Shown: one piece after another, positions 8,207-23,400 of the stretch
Layout of the letters: the number at the start of each line of letters is the position of its first letter
Numbering within the stretch: the stretch's first letter is position 1
Origin: Planctomycetaceae bacterium
GTDB taxonomy: Bacteria; Planctomycetota; Planctomycetia; Planctomycetales; Planctomycetaceae
Assembly (NCBI GenBank): GCA_021732845.1
Contig: JAKFUF010000084.1
Coordinates: 1 to 51,385 of the forward strand
Direction of reading: 5' to 3'
DNA length: 51,385 nt
Translations under genes and position numbers: made by a program
The notes under the pieces: generated by a model
Seen by the model: the letters and a program-made list of their open reading frames with translations, nothing else
What the model was told of the DNA's origin: nothing
Databases searched by the model: none

Positions 8207-8821
8207 ATGCTACACTACGACTGGGAAAACAGTGTCGGTCACTGGATTGTCACGACCGCCAATGCGTTGCGCCGTTCCCTGAATTCCGAGCTGGCCAGCG
8301 AAGGGATCACGCTGCGGCAGTGGGAAGTGCTGGCCTGTCTGGCCATCGGCGGCGAACTGTCGCAAACCGAGCTGGCCGAACGGTTGGGGATTGAAGCCCC
8401 GACGCTGGTGGGCATCCTGGACCGCATGGAACGTGACGGCTGGCTGGACCGCTGCAGTTGCCCGGACGATCGCCGCAAAAAGCGAATCCGCTCGACTCAA
8501 AAGTCGGAACTGTTGTGGGCGCGAATGGTCGACTGTGCCCACCGCGTCCGCGCCCGGGCCACGCAGGGGTTGCAGGACGACGAAATCCTGGTGATCCGTA
8601 AAGTCTGCGACCGAATGCTCGCCAACCTGGGCACAGGTGCTGAAGTGGTTGCCGATGCCCCGGCGAAGAGGACGGCCAAGGCTGGGAAGGCTGTCAGTCT
8701 CCCCGCACTCGATCCGTCCCTCGCGGAAACAGTCGTCGATTTCGACCTGCCGCCGCACCTCACGGGCGGACACGCGAAGCCGGTGCTGAACGCTGTGCCG
8801 GCAGCAGAAATCGAAGTCTAG
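8207..8821 (+). CDS. MarR-family transcriptional regulator
   Basis: A 204-aa protein. Residues about 5-140 are a MarR-type winged helix: ITLRQWEVLACLAIGG, SQTELAERLGIEAPTLVGIL as the recognition region, and a wing with CPDDRRKKRI. The C-terminal 60 residues (Ala/Lys-rich, then PPHLTGGHAKPVLN) are an extension not typical of the family, and the paired Cys (CSC, about residues 83-85) just before the wing could be redox-sensitive. MarR proteins usually repress a neighbouring export or stress gene. The short secA gene starts 36 nt downstream, so the two probably share a transcript and this regulator may control it. Confidence 0.9.
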   Translation: MLHYDWENSVGHWIVTTANALRRSLNSELASEGITLRQWEVLACLAIGGELSQTELAERLGIEAPTLVGILDRMERDGWLDRCSCPDDRRKKRIRSTQKSELLWARMVDCAHRVRARATQGLQDDEILVIRKVCDRMLANLGTGAEVVADAPAKRTAKAGKAVSLPALDPSLAETVVDFDLPPHLTGGHAKPVLNAVPAAEIEV

Positions 8822-8857
8822 CGAATCGGCTGCACGGATCGCACAGGGCGTCGCTTC

Positions 8858-10831
8858 ATGGCGGCTTCGACATCGCAGCTTCCTTCCGGATGGACCGGTT
8901 GGTTCTGGGCCACCTGTGGCTGGTCCAACCGGCGGCATTTGGCGCATTGCGCCCGTGTGACGGACGAAATTCGCCGGCAGATTTCGGTGCTTCAGGCGCA
9001 GACGGCATCGCTGGATATTCGTGACCAGTATGAAGAGCTGCGTTACCGCGCGCTTTGTCAGGAGCCGTTGCCAAAGCTGCTGCCAGAGGTTTACGCCTTG
9101 GTGAGCGAAGCCACGCAGAGCGCGTTGGGAATCACCCCCTACAATGTCCAGTTGGTGGCAGCCACGGCGCTGGCGGAACGCTGCGTGGCGGAGATGGCCA
9201 CAGGCGAGGGGAAGACGCTGACCGCCGTGCTGCCACTCGCGCTGTGGGCGATGTACGGCCGGGGGGTGTGGCTCGCCACCGCCAATGACTATCTCGCGCG
9301 CCGCGATGCCGAGTGGCTCACCCCCGTCTACCAGCAACTGGGGTTGTCGGTGGGCATCCTGCAAAGTGAATCCACCCCCACCGAGCGGCGGGCGGCGTAC
9401 GCCTGCGACGTGACTTATGGAACCGTGCGGGAATTCGGGTTCGACTTCCTGCGAGACCGGCTGTCCATCCGCAAGTACGGCATGCACCGGACCGACCTGA
9501 CCGACGTGCATCAGCAGCGGGCTCCCGCCGCCCTGCGCGAACGGCTGCTGCAGCGGACTCCTGGCTATGTGCTGGTGGACGAGGCCGACAGCGTGCTGAT
9601 CGACGAGGCCCGGACCCCGCTCGTCCTCAGCACGGCTGAGCGCGATGCGGAATCACATCTGGAGGCGTGCTTTCGCTGGAGTGCGGTGCTGGCCGAAACA
9701 CTGGTGGAGAATCAACACTTCCTGTACGACGGCGATTGGCAGGACGTGCTGCTCACAGAGGAGGGCCGGGCGGTGGTCCGTTCCACTCCTTGCGAATTCG
9801 AAGTGCAGACGATGCGGCAGCCGGAATTGTACCGCGCGGTGGAACGCGCGGTCCGCGTCCGCCGCAACTTTCGCCGCGACCGCGACTACATCGTCCGCGA
9901 TCAGGAGATCGTCGTCATCGACGAAAACACCGGCCGCCCGGGCGAGGGCCGCAAGTGGCAGGACGGCGTGCATCAGGCGATCGAAGCCCGCGAGAACGTC
10001 ACAGTTACGTGGGAAACCCGAGCCAATGCCCAGGTCACGGTCCAAGAACTGTTTCACGACTGCGAGCATCTGGCAGGCATGACCGGCACCGCCACATCGG
10101 CGGCAGCCGAGTTCCGTCTGGCCTACCGGCTGCGCGTGCTGCCCATCCCCACGCACCGCCCCTCGCGGCGTGTCGTGTCTCCCGCCCGCCTCTGCCTGAC
10201 CCGGGCCGAAAAGTGGGACATGGTGGCTCACTCGGCGGCCGTCGCGGTCAGCGCGGGTCGGCCGGTGCTCGTAGGGACACGCAGCATCGGCGATTCGCTC
10301 GCCGTCTCGGCAAAACTGACGGCGGTCGGCATTGCGCATGAGGTGTTGAACGCCAATGAACTGGAACGCGAAGCCGCCATCGTGAGCGTCGCCGGCCAGC
10401 GTGGCTCAGTCGTCGTGGCCACCAACATGGCCGGCCGTGGCACAGACATCCGCCTCGGCCCTGGCGTGCCGGAACTCGGCGGACTGCATGTCATCGCCAC
10501 CGAACTGCACGACTCCAGCCGCGTCGACCGCCAGTTGATCGGCCGCTGTGGCCGTCAGGGCGACCCCGGCAGCGTCGAATGGTGTCTCTCCCTGGAAGAT
10601 GAAGTCCTCGCCACCGCCTGGGGCAAGCCCGCGGCCCTACGCCTCCGCGACCGCTGGACACCCGCCGTGAAGACCGCTCCCGCGTCAGTCCTGCGCCTCC
10701 TGCACCGTGCCCAACGCAAGATCGAACGCCGCCACGCCCGCGAACGCCGCCGGATCATCAACGCCCTGGAAGCCAAGCGGAAGGCCCAGAGTGAACTGGG
10801 TCAGGATCCGTACTTGGATGGAGCGAATTGA
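8858..10831 (+). CDS. Short accessory SecA-like ATPase
   Basis: A 657-aa SecA-type DEAD motor. Visible motifs: Walker A MATGEGKT (113-120), TANDYLARRDAEW, YGTVREFGFDFLRD, Walker B LVDEADSVLIDEARTP (DEAD at 241-244 where standard SecA has DEVD), MTGTA, TNMAGRGTDI and QLIGRCGRQGDPGS. Standard SecA is 800-900 aa; this protein stops soon after motif VI with only a short basic helical tail, so most of the wing/scaffold region and the zinc-binding C-terminus are missing. It is therefore an accessory paralogue, not the housekeeping translocase motor. Automated pipelines often mislabel such proteins. Its substrate is unknown; the upstream MarR gene suggests regulated use. Confidence 0.88.
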   Translation: MAASTSQLPSGWTGWFWATCGWSNRRHLAHCARVTDEIRRQISVLQAQTASLDIRDQYEELRYRALCQEPLPKLLPEVYALVSEATQSALGITPYNVQLVAATALAERCVAEMATGEGKTLTAVLPLALWAMYGRGVWLATANDYLARRDAEWLTPVYQQLGLSVGILQSESTPTERRAAYACDVTYGTVREFGFDFLRDRLSIRKYGMHRTDLTDVHQQRAPAALRERLLQRTPGYVLVDEADSVLIDEARTPLVLSTAERDAESHLEACFRWSAVLAETLVENQHFLYDGDWQDVLLTEEGRAVVRSTPCEFEVQTMRQPELYRAVERAVRVRRNFRRDRDYIVRDQEIVVIDENTGRPGEGRKWQDGVHQAIEARENVTVTWETRANAQVTVQELFHDCEHLAGMTGTATSAAAEFRLAYRLRVLPIPTHRPSRRVVSPARLCLTRAEKWDMVAHSAAVAVSAGRPVLVGTRSIGDSLAVSAKLTAVGIAHEVLNANELEREAAIVSVAGQRGSVVVATNMAGRGTDIRLGPGVPELGGLHVIATELHDSSRVDRQLIGRCGRQGDPGSVEWCLSLEDEVLATAWGKPAALRLRDRWTPAVKTAPASVLRLLHRAQRKIERRHARERRRIINALEAKRKAQSELGQDPYLDGAN

Positions 10832-11361
10832 GGGTGGCGAGTCGATCCGGCCCATCTGCTTGTGGGCACCCGCGGCCTTCTCCTTCGCATTGGCCCAGCG
10901 CAAGAATTCCGTATCAGTCTGGACAGGATCTGTCATACCTGCCGGGTATAAAGAAGCGGTGCGAGGTGGTTTCGTGCCTTCCACGTGGGTAGACTGCTGA
11001 AACTCTCATCAATCATCGGAAACGCGGTTCCGCGATTCGGCAGTAATCTCGCTTTCACAATTCTCGATTTGCTGTTCAGTTTACCAATGACGATTGGAAA
11101 CCGATGCCGACAGCAAAGATCCGCCTAAGGACCACGACAACTCTGCTCAAGATGCTGCAGCAATTGTGTGCTAATGCGAGCGCCGGCATCGCCCGGTGTT
11201 CTCCGCTCGCATAGCTTCCAAGCAAACACCGACTGGCGGCGAGGGGATTCTGCCACACGGCATCAGCACACTCCCGTCGCCGCTGGGGGGAACAGAGACA
11301 GTAGCTTTTTTTGTGATGTCTTGAGTACTCGACATAAATACTTCCGAGGAGAAAAGCTACG
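10832..11361. other. Spacer upstream of the cas operon
   Basis: A 530-nt gap with no supported gene and no CRISPR repeats. It must hold the cas promoter, but only weak hexamers are visible (TTGTGA near 11311 and an A/T-rich CATAAATA near 11332). A GAGGAG ribosome site is at 11346-11351. On the minus strand an ATG at 10936 opens a frame that runs into the secA antisense strand; its first 30 codons could be a gene fragment, but evidence is weak. Confidence 0.5.
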
Positions 11362-17460
<6,099 letters not shown>

Positions 17461-17464
<4 letters not shown>

Positions 17465-18372
17465 ACCAACTATCACTTTCCGGCATTGATGGGCAACACC
17501 TCTGGGGCTTCCTTACGGCTCTCGGAACGTTGTCTTTGCTTGACCAACACACGCGCGAGTGCGGCCTCGCTGCTCCTCGGCTCGCATTCAAGGAAGATAG
17601 TACGGCAATGCTGGAAAGCCCCGTTCCAAACGAACAGCTTGCAGCGGTGCTGCTTGCCAAACTGAGGGATCTTCAGCCATATCTCGATAGTTGTCTTGGG
17701 GAGATCAACAAGCCATCCGATTTTACCAGATCAAACTTCGAGACGATTGCGCTCGCGAGCGTCACCCCCATCACAGTCGATTTCCTTGCTGGATTGGCCT
17801 GCGTTGTTGGCGAAGAACCATACGAGTCCACGTTGTGTGCAGCAAATGGAGCGAGCCATCAGAATCTCGTTCAGTCCATGCGCGATGTGCTTAAGCTCGT
17901 CGAAGAGGAGCATTTGCGGTCCGCCCTGTTTGAGACTTGGAAGAGGTCTTACCGCATACCGGACGACAAGCGAAAGGAACTCCAGCTCGGAACCAGAAAG
18001 CCCACTCTTCGCCTCGATCCGTCGGACGAGCGGCTTTACGCGCTGCGGTTATCGAATCCGACGACCAATGACGACTTTTCCACCGAACTAGGCGCGCAGG
18101 CGCTTGCTATCCCAGCTTTCGGCTTGATGCCCGTCGTTCCTGGCAATCAGCCGGTCACTGTTGCGTCAAGACGATCGCGCCAACGTGTAACCCTTTCGTG
18201 GCCGCTTTGGAATACCCCTGCCACGCTTTGCACAATCCGCTCGATCGTTTGGGTCGGCGTTAGTAACCCCAACGATTTGCGAGAACGGGGCGTCTTCGCG
18301 GCTTTCAGCGCGGATCGCGTTTCTGGCGCGAAAGGAAAGCTCTCGTTTGCACCATCGGAAGGAATTTGGTGA
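17461..18372 (+). CDS. csb3: Type I-G CRISPR protein, probable Csb3
   Basis: A 303-aa protein with the ATG overlapping the cas3 stop (ATGA). It opens with LSLSGIDGQHLWGFLTALGTLSLLD, the kind of start seen in Cas8-like subunits of type I-G systems. The order csb1-csb2-cas3-csb3 matches the arrangement I recall for the Bifidobacterium-type I-U locus, where the fourth gene is csb3. It probably replaces the larger Csx17/Cas8 of other I-G loci and may contribute PAM recognition, which is inference. The family call rests partly on position. The final 75 codons are antisense to the open frame of the neighbouring TPR gene. Confidence 0.72.
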
Positions 18373-18932
18373 GCAAGTTGCATGAGAACCTTTTTTAGAG
18401 CCTCGACCGCGCCCTGATAGTCGCCCTCGTCGGCCAGTTGGTCTGGACTTGAGCTTCCTCCCGTTCCAGTCTTGGCCGCCCCCTGCGGCGAGCCGACTTT
18501 CAAATTGTTGAGGTCGGTCAGCCACCGTGTGTCCTCGATGCTCTGTGGCTTGTTTCCATTGCGGCGGGATTTCGTTTGCAGCGCGGCTTTCGCGACCTTG
18601 ATCGCCTCGTCAATCTTTCCTTCATTTTGCAGCGACTTGACTTCATCCCGCTGCTCCTTCTCGTTCTCAAGGTCGCGCAGCATTTGCTGCAGGGGGCCGT
18701 TCGCTGGATCCAACATCGCAGCGCTCTTCAGGGTCTCGACCGCCTCCTTGTATTTGCCCTCATCCGCCAGCTTGTTCGCCTTCTCCCGGGCCGCATTGGC
18801 CTTGGCCCCGAATTGCTGGCCGTTCACTGCGAATGGCAGGGAACACAAAACGACCACGCCGATCACCAAAGTCAGGCGAGACCACCAACGCCTTGGCGCA
18901 GGGGAAAAACCGCCAATTGAGGGTGCGTTCAC
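18147..18932 (-). CDS. Secreted TPR protein, 3' end apparently lost
   Basis: The frame encodes 261 aa from GTG 18932. It has a signal peptide or anchor (WWSRLTLVIGVVVLCSLPFAV, about 16-36) and then TPR-like units: ANKLADEGKYKEAVETLKSA, SLQNEGKIDEAIKVAKAA and QLADEGDYQGAVEALKKV. After that third unit, about residue 187, the sequence turns into the antisense of csb3 (18372 downward) and loses TPR character. The native C-terminus therefore seems to have been replaced when the cas operon arrived. The GTG overlaps the stop of an upstream minus-strand frame (GTGA at 18929-18932), a sign of an older operon. The first 187 residues are probably real; the tail is probably not functional. Confidence 0.6.
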   Translation of the reverse strand: MNAPSIGGFSPAPRRWWSRLTLVIGVVVLCSLPFAVNGQQFGAKANAAREKANKLADEGKYKEAVETLKSAAMLDPANGPLQQMLRDLENEKEQRDEVKSLQNEGKIDEAIKVAKAALQTKSRRNGNKPQSIEDTRWLTDLNNLKVGSPQGAAKTGTGGSSSPDQLADEGDYQGAVEALKKVLMQLAHQIPSDGANESFPFAPETRSALKAAKTPRSRKSLGLLTPTQTIERIVQSVAGVFQSGHERVTRWRDRLDATVTG

Positions 18933-19142
18933 GCTCGAACCTCGGGCTGGAGTTTGAATAGGCCACGGAACGAGTCTGTGGAGAGGTCGCGTTGTCCGTC
19001 GATTCTATCCGGCACCTTGGCCAATGCCGAGGATTGCCGCCACAATCCACAATCCAAATCCTCTTGGCTGCCGTTATAAGGACGAATTCCCTGCGCCTGA
19101 TTCTTCAAAGCATCCACCTGCGCTCGTTTGAGATCCACAGTG
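18929..19142 (-). pseudogene. Possible 3' remnant of a minus-strand gene
   Basis: An open minus-strand frame ends with TGA at 18929-18931, overlapping the GTG start of the TPR gene in the GTGA manner typical of operons. Its last roughly 70 codons read like protein (VDLKRAQVDALKNQAQ, ALAKVPDRIDGQRDLSTDSF, FKLQPEVRA). Farther upstream the frame is antisense to the membrane-protein gene starting at 19143 and becomes Ser/Arg-rich noise. This suggests a gene truncated by rearrangement at about 19140. I do not recognise the family. Confidence 0.35.
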
Positions 19143-20360
19143 ATGTCGACTTTCCTCGTTTGCGTCCTCTGCGGGCTGGCAATGGCTCCGTCAGCTCCTT
19201 CGCCACCCGTGCCGCCGGCGGCAGAGCGAGCGGTGCCGGTGCTCGAGCGGCTGTTGATCCTGCGCGAAAACCTGGAGCTGATGGACAAGCTGCGGGCGAA
19301 TGGCTTGGAGGTCGATCCGGATCGGGAGAAGCAGGCGGCGCTGCTTGCCGAGGCGGGAACGCTGACGGCCGGGAAGGTTCGCGGATACGGGGATCTGGTT
19401 GACGCCACCGGCGGTGCCAACCGCCGGCCCACACGCGTGGCTCAACTCGGCAACCTGCTCACGCTCACCAACCTGATGCTCGTCGCCGGCTCGGTCATCA
19501 TCGGCGTGGCGATCATCATGCTGTTCGGCCATTACCTCCTGGCATTGATCCTCGCCGTGCCGATTCAGGCCTGGGAGGTCTTGCTGTGGGCCGGGTTCCT
19601 CACGCTTGCCTGGAGCGCGACGCGGGTGTCACCGGCCTGGCAGTTGGCGGTGCTGATGCCCGCCTGCATGGGGTTTATTGGCACCACCCTGCTCTCCTGC
19701 CGGCTGCACGGCGGCAGTGGAAACGCTCACGAAGTCCCGTTCACCATTTTGGCGGTGGTCTGGGGGGCAATTGCCATGCATTTTGGGAGCCACGTGATCG
19801 GCTTCATGTCGGTGCTGGCCGGCCTGTCGGCGCTGGGGTTCGTGTGCGGATATTTGCCCGGCGTCGTCTACACCGGCTTCGAGCGGATCAACGTCATCCC
19901 CCGTTGCACCCTGGCCGCCGGACTGATGCTGGCAGCGCATGTCACGCTGCTCACGGCAGCCACGAACATTCCAGAGGTGGATGTCTTCCGGGAGGGGATG
20001 GGGTTCATGGGCTCGTTCGTGTACTACCTCGGCATCCTGATCATGTCGAGCAAGTGGTACGCCTGGGAACGCGACCCGGTCGACCACAATCGGGTCTTCA
20101 ACTGGACGCTCTACGGGGCGATGCAACTGCTCGTCCTGTGCAGTGGCTTCGCCGCCCTGTACTTTGGCACGGTGTTCGGGATCAGCGCCCTGCTCGGCAT
20201 TGGCGGCACGTTCTTCGGCCTCTATGTGCTCGAAAAATACTACGAAATCCCCTGGCGCGGCATCGGCTGGGTCTGGTCACTCCTCGGTCTCGGAGTGCTC
20301 ATGTACGGAATGGGCGTGATGGCCAATACGTACCCGCAGTATTTCGTGTTCGGGAGTTGA
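19143..20360 (+). CDS. Polytopic membrane protein, unknown function
   Basis: About 405 aa from ATG 19143 (a TTG at 19128 is possible but less likely). A signal-like hydrophobic start is followed by a short soluble helical region (about 25-90: VLERLLILRENLELMDKLRANGLE) and then eight or nine transmembrane segments, for example LMLVAGSVIIGVAIIMLFG, LALILAVPIQAWEVLLWAGF and YGAMQLLVLCSGFAALYFG. A conserved-looking loop reads MSSKWYAWERDPVDHNRVFN. No transporter or enzyme motif was recognised. It faces the kinase gene tail-to-tail. Confidence 0.82.
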   Translation: MSTFLVCVLCGLAMAPSAPSPPVPPAAERAVPVLERLLILRENLELMDKLRANGLEVDPDREKQAALLAEAGTLTAGKVRGYGDLVDATGGANRRPTRVAQLGNLLTLTNLMLVAGSVIIGVAIIMLFGHYLLALILAVPIQAWEVLLWAGFLTLAWSATRVSPAWQLAVLMPACMGFIGTTLLSCRLHGGSGNAHEVPFTILAVVWGAIAMHFGSHVIGFMSVLAGLSALGFVCGYLPGVVYTGFERINVIPRCTLAAGLMLAAHVTLLTAATNIPEVDVFREGMGFMGSFVYYLGILIMSSKWYAWERDPVDHNRVFNWTLYGAMQLLVLCSGFAALYFGTVFGISALLGIGGTFFGLYVLEKYYEIPWRGIGWVWSLLGLGVLMYGMGVMANTYPQYFVFGS

Positions 20361-20467
20361 GCGGCTGCGGTCCAACGGAGTCGGCTACCTGTGGCGTTGC
20401 CAGACAAATCCATCCACCAAGATCGGGTCGCCGGTCGTGCCGCCGCATGACGCTGCCCGCGCCCAGG

Positions 20468-23400
20468 CTACCGTAAATTGTCCGCAGCCATTCGTTTTGC
20501 AGTCTCCGTTCCAGCGTACTTCGCGACAAACTCTTCCACCAAGCGGCGTCGTTCCTTGCCCTCGGCGGGAAGTGTGGGGGCGAGCCGAGCCCAATCTTCT
20601 TCAGCGGCACGTTCTCGTAGCCATCCGCGAATTGTCTGGGCCGTCTGAGTTCGTGGGTGTTCGTCTGCCAGCCGGTTCAGTTCGGCCGAGTCTGCCCGTT
20701 CGCCCAGGGCTGTCAGGCGGACGCGGGCGTTGTCTTCGCGGCGGAGCCACAGGTCGGGGAGCGCGGTCCGCGCGTTGTCGACCAGCGCCGTCTGTTGAAA
20801 GCGGTTGACCCAGGCATGGAACGCCGTGTCGCGCTGGTCGGTGGTCGTGGCTTCCAGGACCTTTGCCAGTTCCTTTCGCGCCGTTGCTTCCGTTTGGGCC
20901 ACCGTTTCTTGGATTCCCGCGCCTTCAGGATTTGTGTTCAGCTCGAAATGAATCGTGAGGGTGTCCGCGTCGACCGTGGTCTCGGCCGCCAACCCACGGA
21001 ACCAATGGAGAAACGATGTTTCGAAACTGGCGGGGACAGCGTTGATGTCTGAGAGACTGGGCGTGGTCCAAGCGGTGCTGACCCACTGCGCCGGCCGTCC
21101 GGGTGCAGACACAGCAACGTACCGTCCGCCCAACGGACAGACCAGCCGCCCTCGCAGAAGTTCTTCCGCCAGTGGCAGCGCCTCGTCGCTTTCGAGATGC
21201 AACTGCTGCATCAATTCGTGCAACAGGCACGGGTTGGCGGCGGATAGGTGACGGGCTTGTACGAACAGCCCCATCCGGGCCAATTCGCCCCAGCGCGTGC
21301 CTTGGAGTTGCGCCAGTGTGAAGCGAATCTGTGCCGGCCGTTCCATCGGCTCGATGACGGGAGCTGGCGTGAGTTGCTCCAGCGTGTCGCGCCGCGGGGA
21401 GATGGCGATCCAGTCATCCCAAAATCGCGTCCATGTGAGTGTGAAGGGGGATTCATCAAAGACGTATTCACCCTCGGGAGGATCTCCGTCTGGACGCAGC
21501 ACTCCCTTAAGGTCTTTGACCAGCGTCTGCATGTTGTTGATTCCCATGTAGGCGGACAATCCCGGAATCGCATCCTGTGGCTTGTGCGCCAATTCCAGAA
21601 TCCCATTCTTCAAGACTGCGACCGGAGCATCCGGCGATTCATTCAGTCCAGCGATGGCATAGTACGGATGCTTCCCCTTGGGGAAGAATTCGAGGCTGAG
21701 CGCGGCTGAAAGATGCAGAATGCTGCCCGCTGGTGCCTTCACCCCCGCGTTGGTGGCTCGCAGGATTGGGAACCACATCAACGGCGATCCGGCAAATGCC
21801 CGCTGGGCCAGCGGCGTGATGCTCACATCCGCGACGAGCCGGTCCCCGCCCTTCTCTCTCTGTTCGTGCCGCAGGGCGATGGTCACCGGATCCATCTTTT
21901 TCCACACACCGAGGTATTGGTCGTTGAACCGCTTGTAGGCCACCTGTTCGCTGTTCGTGGCTCCGGTGACCTGCATGTCAGGAATTGGCAGGAACGTCCC
22001 CGCCGCGCCGCGGAGCGAGTCGCTCGGCACGCCGTTGTTGAGCAGCAGTTCGCCGCCTTCGGCCCGGAATTGAACCGATTCCGGCAAGAGTCCCGCCGCA
22101 ATCAGATCCTGCGTCGTCTCATAGGGCCGGCGTTCGGCAATGGCCGCCCACCGCGCCATCTGCACCAGTTCCAGTGCCGCCAGTGCCCGTGCCCGCCGGG
22201 TCATCTCAATCCGGTATTGGGGGCTCAAAAAATTGGCGAAGAACGGGTCGGACATGTAGATGAAGACGGGGATGTTCGGCACCAACGGGAACTTGCTGCG
22301 GGCGTATTGGAACGCCTTCAGTTTTGCCAAGCTCCCTTCGCCTGCCCCGGCTTCGAAGAACCGTTCCACCAGGTGCCGCGACGTGGTGACAAAGTGCTTG
22401 TCGCCATCCACGGCATGAAAGGAGCGGATCGAGTTGTCGGCGGTTCCGAGGAACGAAACGTCTCTTCCGGCGATCTTCTCGGTGGTGAGCCGTGCCTGCG
22501 GGGTGCCCCTTGCGGCGGAACGGCGCTGCCGCTCGATGGAGGCTTGCAACGCGGCGGAATCGTTCGCCCGGAACAGCATGCCGAACGCCGCGCCCTCGTT
22601 GTAAAATGTGTCGCCGGCCACAAGTGCGAACTCGGCAATGGCGTCATTAGAAAACAGTTCGGCGGCGGTCTCTTCGTTGAGTGCCAACTGCCTTTCCAGC
22701 CGGCGCTGGATCCCCTGGTCGAGGCCCCGCTGAGCCACGAATGTGGTCAGGTTGCCGCCCCAGTCTGACAGGGTTCCACGGAACCATTTCCAGTCGGCCA
22801 GCGTCTGGAAGCGAACATAAATGCACTCTTCCGGCACATGTCCGGCGAGTGCCTCCACAAGGTCCGGTTTGAAGTTGGGGATCGTGACGGAAGGCAGGGT
22901 CAGCGGCGGCGGCAACGGGAAGCTGGCCTTTTCCCGGCGTTCAGGGACGTCCAGCAGAACTTCCTTCTGCATCGCCACGCGGATGGAGGACGTGCCCAGC
23001 AGTTCATGCGCCAATCTGGCGAAGTCGGAGTTGCCATCAAGTAGCATGGGGACGGGCGAAGCCAGCGCCGTGGACTGATCGGGAAGTGTCAGTTTGAGCC
23101 GTCGTGCCAGCATCAACTTGAGATAATTGCGGAGCATGTCGTGCCCGGCCAGTTCTCCCACCATGTCGTGTGCTGGCCGGGAATAGGCATCCCACCAGGC
23201 GGAAAGTTGTGTGGCATTCGAGCGGGTGCGGTCCGGTGTGACCTGCACCGTGTAGCTCCCGATCGCGGTGGCCTGCAGGTTGAGATTCTCTGTCCCCTGA
23301 AACAGAAACCGCACGGTGACGCCGCGCAACTGCTTCTGCTCATCGCGAAGCTGCTCAACCGCGGGGTAAAGCACACGCTGGGATTTCTCGGTGAGCCACA

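Noticed and set aside
10685-10984. Minus-strand frame at the left edge of the cas region
   Set aside because: Its first 30 codons could be a gene start, but the rest is antisense to secA and no family was recognised.
10832-11361. CRISPR array next to the cas operon
   Set aside because: No repeated 25-40 nt unit with spacers can be seen here or after csb3.
21713-22768. 351-aa plus-strand open frame
   Set aside because: Antisense to the kinase outer domain; no start context or domain.
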